A DNA stretch of 64,000 nucleotides. It comes from Hymenobacter volaticus (GTDB lineage Bacteria; Bacteroidota; Bacteroidia; Cytophagales; Hymenobacteraceae). The stretch spans positions 1,651,501 through 1,715,500 of the forward strand of contig NZ_CP095061.1 of NCBI RefSeq assembly GCF_022921055.1, read 5' to 3'. Each line of letters opens with the position of its first letter. Position 1 is the stretch's first letter. The position numbers and the translations under genes are program-made. Positions 27,413 through 36,991 of the stretch are shown here, piece by piece. Under the pieces are notes generated by a model. It saw only the letters and a program-made list of their open reading frames with translations. It made no database searches and had not been told where the DNA came from.

Positions 27413-28771
27413 TTAGCGCACCGGCTTCGGTAGCACGGGCAGGCTTTCGTGGCCCTCGGCATCTACGGATACAACCCCGAAAATGAAGTTGTCTTTGCTG
27501 TGGGGCAAGTCGGCTTTCGTGTCCGTCACGAAGAACTTCTGCTGCCACTCGGGCGCGCTGGTTTCGCGCATCAGCACGTAGTAGCCAGCTGGTTTTTCGC
27601 CGGCTTTGGGCGCTTCCCACTGAAGCTCTGTGCGGTTGGTGAGCTTGGCGGTGAGTACGCCTACGTTTTCAGGAGCAGCGGGCGCCAGGGCTAAGTTGGC
27701 GAGGGCAGCCAGGTTCACGCCAGTGTTTTTGCGCAGATACGCGAAGTCCATAAACTTGGCATGGTCGCCGTATTCTTCGCCGTTTTCGGTGCGCAAATCC
27801 TGGTGCTGATGGCGGAAGTCCTCGTTCATTTCCGAGAAGCGTATCGCCGTAAAGCCTTGCTGGTTGAAGGGCGTATGGTCGCCGCCGCGCAGGAACCGGT
27901 CGGGGCGGTACTCCAGCACTACCTCATGGCCCGCTACGTGGTTTTTGGTGACGGTGCGGATATAGCGCGCAAGCTGGCGGCTCGGCGAGTCGTTTTCCGA
28001 GGACAGTGTACGACGTACCTTGGCTTCGTCGGGGGTTTCGTTGGCGGGCACGCCTTCACTGAATACGCGCAGCTGCGTGGTGTTCTTGATTTCCGGGTCG
28101 TGGCCAGTGGAGTTGCCCATAATGTCGTTGTTGAGCATAGCCACCAGGTTCCAGTTTTCGGTTTTGGCGCGTTTGGCCATGTGAGTCGAGCCGTAGAGGC
28201 CCTGCTCTTCGCCCTGCACCGCTACGAAAATGATGGTGGCCGGGAACTGCTGCTTGCTCATCACCCGCGCAAGCTCCATCACGGCCACCGTGCCGGAACC
28301 GTCGTCGTTGGCGCCTGGCGCATCGGCTGTGGCGTTCATCACGTCGGACACGCGCGAGTCGATGTGCCCACTCACCACGAAGATGCGCTTGTCGTTGGGG
28401 TCGGTGCCAGGCAGCGTGGCCATGACGTTGGCCATCACCACGGGCCGGTTGATGCGGCGGCCGTCGGGCTTGATGGTGAAGGTGTCCTGCTCGACTTTCA
28501 AACGGCCGCCACTGGCTTTGCTGTACTTCTTGAATTCGTCTTCCACCCAATTGCGAGCCGCCCCGATGCCGCGCTTCTTGCTTTTGGTATCCGATAAGGT
28601 GTGGCGGGTGCCAAAGCTCACGAGCTTGTCGATATCATCCCGCAGGTTCTTTTCCGATATTTCTTCCACCATTTTGGTGATGGCAGGGTCGGGCGTAGTG
28701 GTTGGTTTGGTTTGAGCGAAAGCCGAAGCCGTAAGGCCAAGGGCAAGCAAAAAAAGAGTAGAACGCAGCAT
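27413..28771 (-). CDS. M28 family metallopeptidase (secreted aminopeptidase)
   Basis: 452 codons with a signal peptide (hydrophobic run ending ASAFAQ). M28 zinc-site blocks are present in order: VVSGHIDSR (His, Asp), GANDDGSGT (bridging Asp), QGEEQGLYGS (catalytic Glu), NNDIMGN and GGDHTPFNQ (last His). A C-terminal beta-domain of about 90 residues (TAKLTNRTELQWEAPKAG, GYYVLMRETSAPEW) has the look of a fibronectin type III fold. The family cleaves N-terminal residues using two zinc ions. It is upstream of susC on the same strand, 464 bp away and with its own start region, so a link to peptide uptake is only suggestive. Confidence 0.9.
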   Translation of the reverse strand: MLRSTLFLLALGLTASAFAQTKPTTTPDPAITKMVEEISEKNLRDDIDKLVSFGTRHTLSDTKSKKRGIGAARNWVEDEFKKYSKASGGRLKVEQDTFTIKPDGRRINRPVVMANVMATLPGTDPNDKRIFVVSGHIDSRVSDVMNATADAPGANDDGSGTVAVMELARVMSKQQFPATIIFVAVQGEEQGLYGSTHMAKRAKTENWNLVAMLNNDIMGNSTGHDPEIKNTTQLRVFSEGVPANETPDEAKVRRTLSSENDSPSRQLARYIRTVTKNHVAGHEVVLEYRPDRFLRGGDHTPFNQQGFTAIRFSEMNEDFRHQHQDLRTENGEEYGDHAKFMDFAYLRKNTGVNLAALANLALAPAAPENVGVLTAKLTNRTELQWEAPKAGEKPAGYYVLMRETSAPEWQQKFFVTDTKADLPHSKDNFIFGVVSVDAEGHESLPVLPKPVR

Positions 28772-28994
28772 TCAGTTGGTTGATTAGAGACAAGAGCAGA
28801 GACACGCCAAAGCGCTTGGCCGTTGCGGCCAGTACGCAATATAACGCGAACGGGAAGTTATAGTACTTTCAGTAATTCAATCCTCTTGATTCTGCAGTAA
28901 CAGCCATCCGCAAATAGGGTAAGGGGCAGGCCCATTGCTAACGAGGCAATCGTGCTTTTCAATGTTGCTAATCAGACACCAAAGACACCTAGCG

Positions 28995-30322
28995 CTAGAG
29001 CATCGATACCAACACACTAGCTGCATTACCCCAAAACCGGCTGCATTTACTAGAATGCGCCGAATAGGCCGAGTTGGGGCTGGCGCTAAATCAGTAGCAA
29101 ACGGAACTGGGAGCCACTGCTGCGTTGCAAGCACATGCAGCGCAAAGTCCAAGCTCAGCGCCGCCGATGCTCCTAGCGTGTGGCCCACTAGCCACTTGTT
29201 GGATAAGAGCGGAGGCAGTTCTTCGCCGAAAATTGTGCGCAGTGCCGCTCGTTCCGACGCGTCACCGGCCGGGGTGCCGGGGCTGTGTAGCACCACGGCG
29301 TCTATGTCGGTTGGCGTACGGCCCGCTTGGCGCAAAGCGTGGCCAATAGCTTGCTGAAAATGTTGCCCGTCGGGTGAAAGTCCGGTTTTGCTGGCTATGG
29401 CTTCAAAGCCAAACCCTACGGCTTCCAACACAAATACCGGTTGTCCGGGCTGCTGGAGTTCGATCGTTAACGCGGAAGCGTCCACCTTTTCCAGCGCGAA
29501 TACGGCGGCTCCTTCGCCTAACACGAAAGACGAAGGTCGGCCGGCACCGGGCCGGCAGGGCCAATCGGTAGCTGGAAAGGTGGAGTAGATGCCCAAGGTG
29601 TGCATCTGGGTGAGCGTGAAATCGGTGAGGGGCGCTTCGGTGCCGCCAGCCAAAAAGCGGGTGGCCATGCCGGCCCGCAGCCACGCCACGGCATTGCCGA
29701 GCGCCTGAAAGGCGCTGCTACACGTACTGGAATGGCTAAGAGCCGCGCCGCCAGTACTGCCCGCATCAAATGCCACCCAGCTCGCCACATTACCAAGCGT
29801 AGTCAGCGGCGAAGCGGCCACGGGTACCACGCCATCTGCCAGAAACTCGCGGTGAAACTGCTCTAGCCGTTCCGTAGCCCCACGGCTAGAACCGATACTC
29901 ACGCTGATTTCAGGTTGCTGATTGGGGATAGAAGTTTGTTGATTGAGAGTACCCGTATTGTGGCTAGCTGCTGCCTTGGTAAGCACACTGTTCGCTATTG
30001 GGGTCTCAACAGCAGTCAACTGCTCAACCACAGTGCCAGATGCCTCGGTAACCCAACCCGCTTCAGTGGTAGCTTGCCGAGCGGCCAGCAGCGCCAGCAG
30101 CACCGTCCGGTCGAGTTGGCGGTAGGCAGGATGGGCGCGGCGGAGAGCTGCTACAGCTTCTTCGGTGGTAGCAGGCAGCGCAGCCACCGGCAACTGGTGC
30201 GCGACTACACTTCGCGTTTGAAACGGCGAAGCCTCACTAGCAGAGTAGGCGGCCAAATTAGTGCCGAGCGCACACGCCCGGCCCCGCCCCCGAATAACAA
30301 TCAGGCCTTCTGCGTTAGGCAT
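28995..30322 (-). CDS. beta-ketoacyl-ACP synthase-like protein in the biotin operon (frameshifted near the end)
   Basis: The frame runs wrong at its end; one base restored in the CCCC run at 29029-29032 gives GFGGNAASVLVSML and a stop at 28995, and 442 residues in total. Thiolase-fold landmarks are the active-site Cys in SSTCSSAFQALGNAVAW, a first His region VLHSPGTPAGDASE and a second His in KWLVGHTLGASAALS. The ATG overlaps the bioA stop by 8 bases, so the two are translationally coupled. KAS enzymes extend acyl-ACP chains by decarboxylative condensation. Its position suggests a role in making the pimeloyl precursor of biotin; this is inference, because no bioC or bioH gene is in the window. 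Confidence 0.8.
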
Positions 30323-31619
30323 GGGCGGCGGAAGACGTAAGCGTAAGTACTAATTCCCGCATCTGCTGCAGTACTTGGTAGAGTTTCTCTAGCTCGTCGT
30401 TGGTAGTGCAGTAGGGGGCAGCAAGTACACCACGTTGCCAAGCGGCCGCAACACCACGTGGTTGCGTAGCGCTAGTTGATAAAGTTCGTCGCGGAGGTTG
30501 CTGAAGTAGCTAGTGCCTTCGCCGGGGTCGTACTCTACGGCCAGCATGGTGCCTAAGTGACGCACTGCCCGAACGCCCGGCTGCCCTTCTATTTCCTGCC
30601 GAAAGGCGGCGTGGGCTGCGGCAATGCGTGCCCGTTGGTTCGTGCACTCGGGGCGCGGGTAAGTTCGAGGCTAGCCAGGCCCGCCGCGCAGGCTATGGGG
30701 TTGGCGGTGTAGGAGTGACCATGGAAGAGCGTTTTGAGCCGGTCTTCGCTTAAAAAGGCTTCATAAATGACACCAGTGCAAGTAGTGAGGCCCATAGCCA
30801 TAGTACCCCCGTCAGACCTTTGGAGAAGCACATAATGTCGGGCTGCTCGGTAAGCAATTCGCTGGCAAATAGCGGCCCGGTGCGTCCAAAACCCGTCATC
30901 ACCTCATCGGCAATGCAAAGCACGCCATGGCGGTGACAACGGCGCACAAGCTCATCGAGCACTTCAACTGAATACGTGACCATTCCGGCAGTGCCCAGCA
31001 ATAGCGGCTCGAAGATAAAGCCAGCCACATCGGGGCGACTTACTACGGCGTCTAACTGAGCCAGCACCTCGGCTTCGCGGCCTGGTACCGGCACATCAAT
31101 GAACTCCACATCAAACAAATAGGGCCCAAACGGCGCCGTGAAAGCGCCCCGCCCGCTCACCGACATGGCTCCGAACGTGTCACCGTGGTAAGAGTCACGG
31201 AAGCAGATAAAGGTGCGGCGCTCGGGCTGGCCCTGGTTGTGGAAGTACTGCATCACCATCTTGATAGCTACTTCCACAGCTGTCGAGCCATTATCGGAGT
31301 AGAACACGCGGGCCTGGTTGGCGGGCAGGATTTCCAGCAATTGCTCGGCTAGCTCCACGGCCGATGGGTGCGTGAAACCGGCGAACAACACGTGTTCTAG
31401 CGTGTGCAGCTGCGCACTCACCCGCGCCGCAATGTGCGGGTGGGCGTGCCCGTGCAAATTCACCCACCACGACGAAATGCCGTCGAGGTAGCGGGTACCA
31501 TCTTCTGCAATCAGCCAGGAGCCTTCGCCGCGCACAATGGGCACTGGCAGCGGCGCGGTTTGCATCTGAGTGTATGGATGCCACAATACGGCGTGGTCCC
31601 GTTCGGCAAGAGTAGGCAT
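30315..31619 (-). CDS. bioA: adenosylmethionine-8-amino-7-oxononanoate aminotransferase (frameshifted three times)
   Basis: Four frame segments make one 435-residue protein when one base is restored in each of the runs at 30807-30811, 30650-30653 and 30414-30418. Class III aminotransferase blocks are HPYTQMQ, GISSWWVNLHGHAHPHI, SDNGSTAVEVAIKM, YHGDTFGAMSVSG, IADEVMTGFGRTG and the PLP lysine in CFSKGLTGG. After correction GHSYTANPIACAAGLASLEL, LGTMLAVEY, LRPLGNVVYLLPPY follow in order. The enzyme converts 7-keto-8-aminopelargonate to 7,8-diaminopelargonate with S-adenosylmethionine as amino donor. Three breaks in one gene could mean decay, but each is a lost base in a C/G run and everything between is conserved. 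Confidence 0.85.
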
Positions 31620-31698
31620 GAAGCAATAACAAATTGGGGCGGCAAAGGTAACGGCTCCGCCTCATTGCCGCGCCGAATGAAGCCTCAACACTCTCAGA

Positions 31699-32319
31699 TT
31701 ATAGCCCAAACCATGCCCGGAAGGTGGCCGCATACCCGCGCACTACCGTTGCTGAAACTTCCGGCTCTAGCCGTAGCCGAGGCATTAGCGGAACGTTGGT
31801 GTGTTGACTGATAAAATCTTCGGTAGCAGGTGTTGGGTCGCCGTTGAACACTAGGCCGCGTACGCGTAATCCACGCGCTTGTAAAGCTTCCAACGTAAGC
31901 AAGGTATGGTTGATGCTACCCAAGTAGTTGCGCGAAACTACCACCACATCGAGTTGAAATTGCAGCGCCAAGTCGGCTATAAGCAAACCCGGCGCTAGCG
32001 GCACCAACAGCCCGCCCGCGCCCTCTACAATCAAATGGTTGTTTGTAGCAGGTAGCTCAAAGTCAGAGGCGTGCAGTTCTAGGCCTTCGGCCGCTGCCGC
32101 CGCGTGAGGCGAAGCTGGCATTTGTAGCCGGTACCGCTCGGGCCAGAACTTACTCACCGGGTTCTGTACCAAGCTGCGTACGGTAGCCGCATCGGTGGTA
32201 GGCTCCAAACCTGCCTGCACCGGCTTCCAGTAGTCGGCTTGCAAAGCCTCAGTTAAAATAGCTGACACGAGGGTCTTACCTACGTCAGTCCCGATGCCGG
32301 TAATGAAGAGTCGTTCCAA
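31699..32319 (-). CDS. bioD: dethiobiotin synthase
   Basis: 206 codons, intact. The P-loop GIGTDVGKT is at residues 7-15. Other family blocks are YWKPVQAGLE, the ASPHAAAAAEG segment and VEGAGGLLVPL, which bind ATP/Mg and the substrate. BioD closes the ureido ring of dethiobiotin from 7,8-diaminopelargonate, CO2 and ATP. It lies between bioF and bioA with gaps of about 77 and 79 bp, all on the minus strand, in pathway-related order. Confidence 0.93.
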   Translation of the reverse strand: MERLFITGIGTDVGKTLVSAILTEALQADYWKPVQAGLEPTTDAATVRSLVQNPVSKFWPERYRLQMPASPHAAAAAEGLELHASDFELPATNNHLIVEGAGGLLVPLAPGLLIADLALQFQLDVVVVSRNYLGSINHTLLTLEALQARGLRVRGLVFNGDPTPATEDFISQHTNVPLMPRLRLEPEVSATVVRGYAATFRAWFGL

Positions 32320-32396
32320 AGGAGAAAAGGCAAATAAGAGAGTTACTTTGTATCGAGTAACCTCATGTATAGATAAGGCGGACCTCGGATGCTTTA

Positions 32397-33559
32397 TTAC
32401 AAGATGATAGAATGTGCCACATCAAGTAGTTGACCTAACACTGCCGCCAGTCCGTCAATTTCTTCCCGTGTGTTAAAACTATGCACAATAAGCCGTAGTC
32501 GTTCCGTACCCGCGGGTACCGTTGGCGACACAATGGGCCGGACGTCGAAGCCAGCTTGTTGGGCGGCAGCGGCTACGCGGCGTACTGCTTCGGGCCGGGG
32601 TTAGTAGGGAAGAAGACTGGATGGATGATATGGCTGTCCAAGGGTACGCGCAGACCGGGCACAGTATTGAGCGTATGTTTCAGGTACTCGGAAAGCTCAA
32701 ATAGCTGCTCCCGCTCCGGCGCCAGATCAGGTAATAGGTAGTAAGCTACTGTCAAGCCAGCTACAGTGAGTGGAGGCAGGGCCGTGGTGTAGATGAAGGG
32801 GCGGCTGAAGTTGAGAAGATAGTCGCGTAGTAGGGAAGGACCGGCTACCACCGCGCCTTGACTGCCTAAGGCCTTGCCGAAGGTGAGGATGCGAGCAAAG
32901 ACATCGGCTTCCAAACCCAAAGCAACTACTAGGCCTTCGCCGTTTGGGCCATAAATGCCGTTGCTATGCGCCTCATCTACCACCAAGTACAGTTCCCGCT
33001 CCCGACAAAACACGGCTAATTCTGCCAGCGGCGCCATGTCGCCATCCATGGAGTATAAGGCTTCTACGGCTACGAATACAGCGCCGGTAGCACGAGCTAG
33101 GCGCCGCTCTAAATCAGCTAAGTCGTTGTGGCGGAAGCTCCAGGCGGTGGCAAAGCTGCTGCGAATACCGTCTTTCACGGAGGCGTGCGAGGCTTCATCG
33201 TAAAGGATGGTATCGCCGCGGCGGGGCACAGCGGAGAAGAAGCCCATGTTGGCTGCGTAACCGGAGTTGAAGAGCAACGCTGCTTCTGCTCGGTGAAACT
33301 CGGCTAAGTGGGTTTCGAGTACTTCGGTGGCAGCGGAGTTGCCAGTAAGCAGCCGGGAACCAGTACTCCCGGCTGCTTCGGTGGTGGCATGTTGTAATGC
33401 GGCTTGTAGCGCCGGGTGGCGACTAAGTCCCAGATAATCATTGGAACTGAAATCCACCAGGCCAGCCGCGGGTTGCGTCAGGCGGCGCCGCGTGCCATCT
33501 GCTTCGCGTTGGGCGAGTTGATGGGCGAAACGCTGGTGAAGAGGGGAGGTGCCGAACAT
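32397..33559 (-). CDS. bioF: 8-amino-7-oxononanoate synthase (frameshifted near the end)
   Basis: 387 residues after restoring one base in the run at 32592-32600; without it the protein stops about 60 residues early. Alpha-oxoamine synthase blocks are NDYLGLSRHPALQ, GSTGSRLLTGN, FNSGYAANMG, YDEASHASVKDG and VDEAHSNGIYGPNGEG. The expected PLP-lysine segment ILTFGKALGSQGA is present. The restored C-terminus includes RLRLIVHSFNTREEID, which fits the family. BioF condenses pimeloyl-CoA or pimeloyl-ACP with L-alanine. It is separated from bioB by an inverted-repeat element. Confidence 0.87.
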
Positions 33560-33578
33560 GAAAATGAAAATCTAGGGC

Positions 33579-33712
33579 AAAAAAGCTAGTTCCCCTTCTC
33601 AACTGAGGAGGGCTAGGGGTGCTTAACCACGCGTTGAACAGTAACTAGCTTTAATTTCTAGTTGTTCAACTATCCCTAACCCTCCTCAGCTGAGAAGGGG
33701 AACTAGCTTTTT
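33579..33712. repeat. 134-bp imperfect inverted-repeat element between bioB and bioF
   Basis: Two arms of about 40 bp, each running AAAAAGCTAGTTCCCCTTCT and on through AACTGAGGAGGG, face each other (33579-33618 and 33674-33712) with a loop containing a second pair GTTGAAC/GTTCAAC. No coding frame is seen. It has the look of a small non-autonomous mobile or REP-like element, or a long processing hairpin inside the operon. Confidence 0.65.
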
Positions 33713-33722
33713 AACTTTAAAA

Positions 33723-34726
33723 CTATGCCTCTACCGAGGCTTCTCGGCCCAGCACCATGGCGCCTTCGGGCACGTCCTTGAACGATTTGCGTGGCTTCAA
33801 GCCTAGCAGAGCAAACATCTGCTTGTCGGCGTCGAAGTCGGGGTTGGGGGTGGTGAGGAGTTTTTCGCCGCTGAAGATGGAATTGGCGCCGGCTAGGAAG
33901 CACAAGGCTTGCTCGGTGACGGGCATCTCCTGGCGGCCGGCCGAGAGGCGCACCATGGTGTTGGGCATCAGAATGCGGGCGGTGGCTATCATGCGCAGCA
34001 TTTCCCACACGCTCACGCGAGGCTGTTCGGCAAGGGGCGTGCCGGCCACCGGCACCAGGGCATTCACGGGCACCGACTCTGGGTGAGCGGGCAGAGTAGC
34101 CAACGTATGGAGCATGGCAATACGGTCTTCGTCGGTTTCGCCAAGGCCGATGATGCCGCCCGAGCACACCGAAATACCAGCCTTACGCACGTGTTCAAGC
34201 GTGTTGAGGCGGTCGTCGTAGGTGCGGGTGGTGATGATTTCCGAGTAGTGTTCGGCGCTGGTATCGAGGTTATGATTGTAAGCGTAGAGGCCGGCTTGCT
34301 TGAGGCGTTCGGCTTGGTACTCGTTCAGCATGCCGAGGGTGCAGCACACTTCCAAACCAAGCTCGTTTACTTGCTCTACCATGCCTAGTACCCGGTCGAA
34401 GTCCTTGTTGTCGCGGATTTCGCGCCAGGCGGCACCCATGCAGAAACGAGTGCTACCCGAATCCTTGGCGCGTTGGGCTGCGGCTATTACTTCAGCATCG
34501 GGGAGGAGTTTGTGGGCTTGCACGCCGGTGTGGTAGCGGGCGGCTTGGGGCAGTAGGCGCAGTCTTCGGGGCAGCCGCCGGTTTTTACGCTTAATAGGGT
34601 ACATACCTGTACCTCACCGGTGGCCTGGGTCTGCGCATGAATGGCAGCCGCTTGCGTCACGAGTTCCAGCACGGGCTGGTTATAAATGGCATTTACTTCT
34701 TCGAGAGTCCAGTCAGTGCGAATCAT
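33723..34726 (-). CDS. bioB: biotin synthase (frameshifted)
   Basis: 334 residues from the ATG at 34726 once one base is restored in the GGGG run at 34547-34550. The radical SAM cluster motif is [13 protein letters not shown], and the break falls right after it; the corrected sequence continues [12 protein letters not shown]. Further blocks are [59 protein letters not shown] and LSAGRQEM. BioB inserts sulfur into dethiobiotin using S-adenosylmethionine and iron-sulfur clusters. It is the first gene of the minus-strand bioB-F-D-A-KAS series. No BirA-type operator was recognised upstream. Confidence 0.9.
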
Positions 34727-35113
34727 GTGTGGGGAAGGGTTGGGTTCAACGGCTGCCAACCTGGCAAGAAAAGCAGCCCGCCAGCATCGAAATTACACAG
34801 CGGTCCGCAAGATACAGGAGAAGTAGTTTCGACAATACAGGATGGGCTAGTGTCTGTCTGTTGCGCATATCCTCATGATCAGTGTATAGCTCCAGTGCCA
34901 AGCTGCTGTGCTACTTATAGCTGTCCTACTAAGGTCAGGATTGTAGCGTGTTCTACTGAAAGTAGATTTAACTGCTACTGCTTGGGTTCGTGCTGGTAAT
35001 CAACTATATACCGCCCTGCTTGGTTCTGCTAGTTCCATGGCGGCAATAATCATCCATGCTAAAAGCCGTCCTAGACAGCAGTCAGCATGGATAGAAAAAA
35101 TAAGGTAGCCTGG
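34727..35113. other. intergenic region upstream of bioB
   Basis: 387 bp. It should contain the bio operon promoter, but no exact TANNTTTG was found on the minus strand. A hairpin with ATCCATGCT/AGCATGGAT arms (35052-35092) may terminate the yiaA-like gene read from the right. No small gene is supported. Confidence 0.35.
35052..35092 (-). terminator. possible terminator after yiaA-like gene 1
   Basis: 9-bp perfect stem ATCCATGCT/AGCATGGAT around a 23-nt loop, 22 bases past the stop. No long T-run follows on the minus strand. Confidence 0.4.
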
Positions 35114-35506
35114 TTATTCGGAGGCGCTGCGAGTGTCGCGCGTATTTTTCTGCACGGCAATGGCGCCAAACAAAGCCAGCATGAATGACATAGCATAGAA
35201 ACCCTTTTCGCTCAGCGCCAACGTGGCGTTCCACAGGCCTACGGCTAGCAGCACAATAGCTGCCAAGGTTGCAAACCAGCAAAGACCGTAATAGATGTTG
35301 GTGACGGGAATATTTTCCAGTTGGTCGCGGACACTTTTTTGCAGTGAAACCGCAGCGAACAAGCCAAACAGTAGAATAGTGAAGTAATAGCCTTTCTCAT
35401 TGAGGAGCATGGTGGCGTTCCACAAACCTACTATGTAGGCAATCATACCGGCCAGCAAGGCAACCCAAGAAGCGGCAACAAAGGCGTTGGAAGGCTTCTG
35501 ATTCAT
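35114..35506 (-). CDS. YiaA/YiaB-type membrane protein, copy 1
   Basis: 130 codons from the ATG at 35506 (MNQKPSNAF); a longer in-frame start at 35608 gives an unlikely N-terminus. There are two tandem YiaA-type two-helix units: [23 protein letters not shown] with NEKGYYF and SLQKSVRD, then [13 protein letters not shown] with [11 protein letters not shown] and VQKNTRD. It is an inner-membrane protein of unknown function. A near-identical paralogue lies at 36259-36654, on the other side of the acetyltransferase gene, and both have a TATGTTTG -7 element about 60 nt upstream. Confidence 0.85.
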   Translation of the reverse strand: MNQKPSNAFVAASWVALLAGMIAYIVGLWNATMLLNEKGYYFTILLFGLFAAVSLQKSVRDQLENIPVTNIYYGLCWFATLAAIVLLAVGLWNATLALSEKGFYAMSFMLALFGAIAVQKNTRDTRSASE

Positions 35507-35569
35507 AAAACAGGCTGTGTAAGAATTAGCGAAAAGACCGCCAGCTGGCAAAGCTGCGGTTTGTCGCTT

Positions 35570-35577
35570 CAAACATA
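35570..35577 (-). promoter_or_regulatory. -7 promoter element of yiaA-like gene 1
   Basis: Minus-strand TATGTTTG, an exact TANNTTTG match, 64 nt upstream of the ATG at 35506. The same octamer precedes the paralogue. Confidence 0.5.
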
Positions 35578-35619
35578 GTGATAAGTTTATATGATGGCGG
35601 CTTAGCAATCAAGTTGTTG

Positions 35620-36174
35620 CTACGCAGGCAACTCGCGGAGCACCCGGCACGGATTGCCCACAGCCACCACACCAGCCGGAATGTCGCGCGTAACGACGCT
35701 GCCCGCCCCAATGGTGGTGCCCGCCCCGATGGTGACACCAGGCATAACTAGCACGCCGGCTCCCAGCCATACATTGTCGCCGATGGTGATGGGGCGGGCA
35801 AATTCCCAACCCGCTACGCGCGGCCTTACTTCCACAGGATGCCCCGCCGTGCTGAGCAGTACATTTGGCGCTATAAATACATTGTCGCCAATGGTGACGG
35901 GGGCGCAGTCGAGGATGGTGAGGTTGTAGTTGGCGTAGAAGTTTCGCCCTACTTTGATGTTATAGCCATAGTCGCAGCGCAACGGGGCCTCGATGTAGGC
36001 GTCGGTTTCATAGCCTAGCAATTCGGCTAACACCTGCTTGTTGAGTTCCACGGGTTCCTGGTTGTAGCGGTGGCATAAGGTCTTGGCCCGCAGCCGCTCC
36101 GCCACAAGTTCCGGGTCGTTGGCTTGATATAACTCGCCGGCTAGCATCTTCGCTTTTTCGTTTGTAACGCTCAT
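35620..36174 (-). CDS. sugar O-acetyltransferase (maltose/galactoside acetyltransferase-like)
   Basis: 184 codons from the ATG at 36174. The N-terminal helical cap (KAKMLAGELYQANDPELVAERLRA) is that of the Maa/LacA family. It is followed by a left-handed beta-helix of hexapeptide repeats with CDYGYNIKVGRNFYANYN, the catalytic His in STAGHPV and repeated IGDNVWLGAGV/IGAGTTIGAGSVV turns. Enzymes of this family transfer acetyl from acetyl-CoA to sugar hydroxyls; the natural acceptor is unknown. A -7 element (TAAATTTG) lies 39 nt upstream, so it is probably transcribed on its own despite lying between the two yiaA paralogues. Confidence 0.9.
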   Translation of the reverse strand: MSVTNEKAKMLAGELYQANDPELVAERLRAKTLCHRYNQEPVELNKQVLAELLGYETDAYIEAPLRCDYGYNIKVGRNFYANYNLTILDCAPVTIGDNVFIAPNVLLSTAGHPVEVRPRVAGWEFARPITIGDNVWLGAGVLVMPGVTIGAGTTIGAGSVVTRDIPAGVVAVGNPCRVLRELPA

Positions 36175-36212
36175 ACAAGACTTTAGTGAAATCCGCTGCA
36201 ATATGGCGTAGG

Positions 36213-36220
36213 CAAATTTA
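36213..36220 (-). promoter_or_regulatory. -7 promoter element of the O-acetyltransferase gene
   Basis: Minus-strand TAAATTTG (TANNTTTG), 39 nt upstream of the ATG at 36174. Confidence 0.5.
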
Positions 36221-36258
36221 GTGGCGCTGCGTGTTGGCGTTAAGTCGGTTGCTGGCCG

Positions 36259-36654
36259 TTATATAGGGTTGCTGCTGCGGGTGTCGCGGGTATTTTTCTG
36301 CACGGCAATGGCGCCAAACAAAGCCAGCATGAACGACATGGCATAGAAGCCCTTTTCGCTCAGCGCCAGCGTGGCATTCCACAGGCCGACCACCAACAAC
36401 GCTACCGTCAGGATGGTGGAAAACCAGCTTAGGCTGTAGTAGATATTGGTTACTGCCACGCCTTCAAGTTGGTCGCGCACACTCTTTTGCAAGGAAACCG
36501 CCGAAAACAGGCCGTACATCAGCACCGTGAAATAGTAGCCTTTTTCGTTGAGCGGCATCTGCGCATTCCAGAGGCCGATAATGAAGGCAGCCATTCCGGC
36601 TAGTAACGCCACCCATGAGGCGGCAACGAATGCGTTGGAGGGCTTGGAGTTCAT
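36259..36654 (-). CDS. YiaA/YiaB-type membrane protein, copy 2
   Basis: 131 codons, collinear with the protein at 35114-35506 and nearly identical over most of its length ([45 protein letters not shown]). It has the same pair of two-helix units. The copies differ mainly inside the hydrophobic segments and at the C-terminus (RSSNPI against RSASE). The arrangement points to a local duplication that was then split by, or happened around, the acetyltransferase gene. Function unknown. Confidence 0.87.
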   Translation of the reverse strand: MNSKPSNAFVAASWVALLAGMAAFIIGLWNAQMPLNEKGYYFTVLMYGLFSAVSLQKSVRDQLEGVAVTNIYYSLSWFSTILTVALLVVGLWNATLALSEKGFYAMSFMLALFGAIAVQKNTRDTRSSNPI

Positions 36655-36712
36655 ACTGTGTTAGTAAGTTTGGGTTGGATCAGAAACGCCGGTGAATAGC
36701 CGAACGACAAGC

Positions 36713-36720
36713 CAAACATA
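36713..36720 (-). promoter_or_regulatory. -7 promoter element of yiaA-like gene 2
   Basis: Minus-strand TATGTTTG, 59 nt upstream of the ATG at 36654, same octamer and similar spacing as for copy 1. The rest of 36655-36960 shows no gene. Confidence 0.5.
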
Positions 36721-36960
36721 GCAAGCTACTCCACCAACCCTGTATCCAAACTTCTGCCTCTGTTAGACTTTTCAAAACCTGATTCTAGCAAAGTCAATGG
36801 GCATCCCATAGCCAGGGCTTTAGACATTGAAATAAGCTTTATCGCAGCTTATAGTATATATTTCATTGGGATATTGCTTGCTTTATCCTACTTGCTTACA
36901 ACTAAAAAATCAGACTTTACTATGACCCGCTATAACTATCAAGGAACTGTTAAAACACAA

Positions 36961-36985
36961 CGAGCCGCTCGATTCGAGCGGCTCG
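36961..36985 (-). terminator. terminator of rluF
   Basis: Perfect 11-bp stem CGAGCCGCTCG with a 3-nt loop, 7 bases past the rluF stop, followed on the minus strand by TTGTGTTTT. Confidence 0.8.
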
Positions 36986-36991
36986 CTGTGG

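Noticed and set aside
27761..28597. 278-codon plus-strand frame opposite the M28 peptidase
   Set aside because: Antisense shadow of a conserved peptidase; Val/His-rich composition typical of reversed coding DNA.
33579..33712. Attachment site or phage remnant in the bio operon
   Set aside because: No integrase, no tRNA, no direct repeats at the ends; treated as a repeat element instead.
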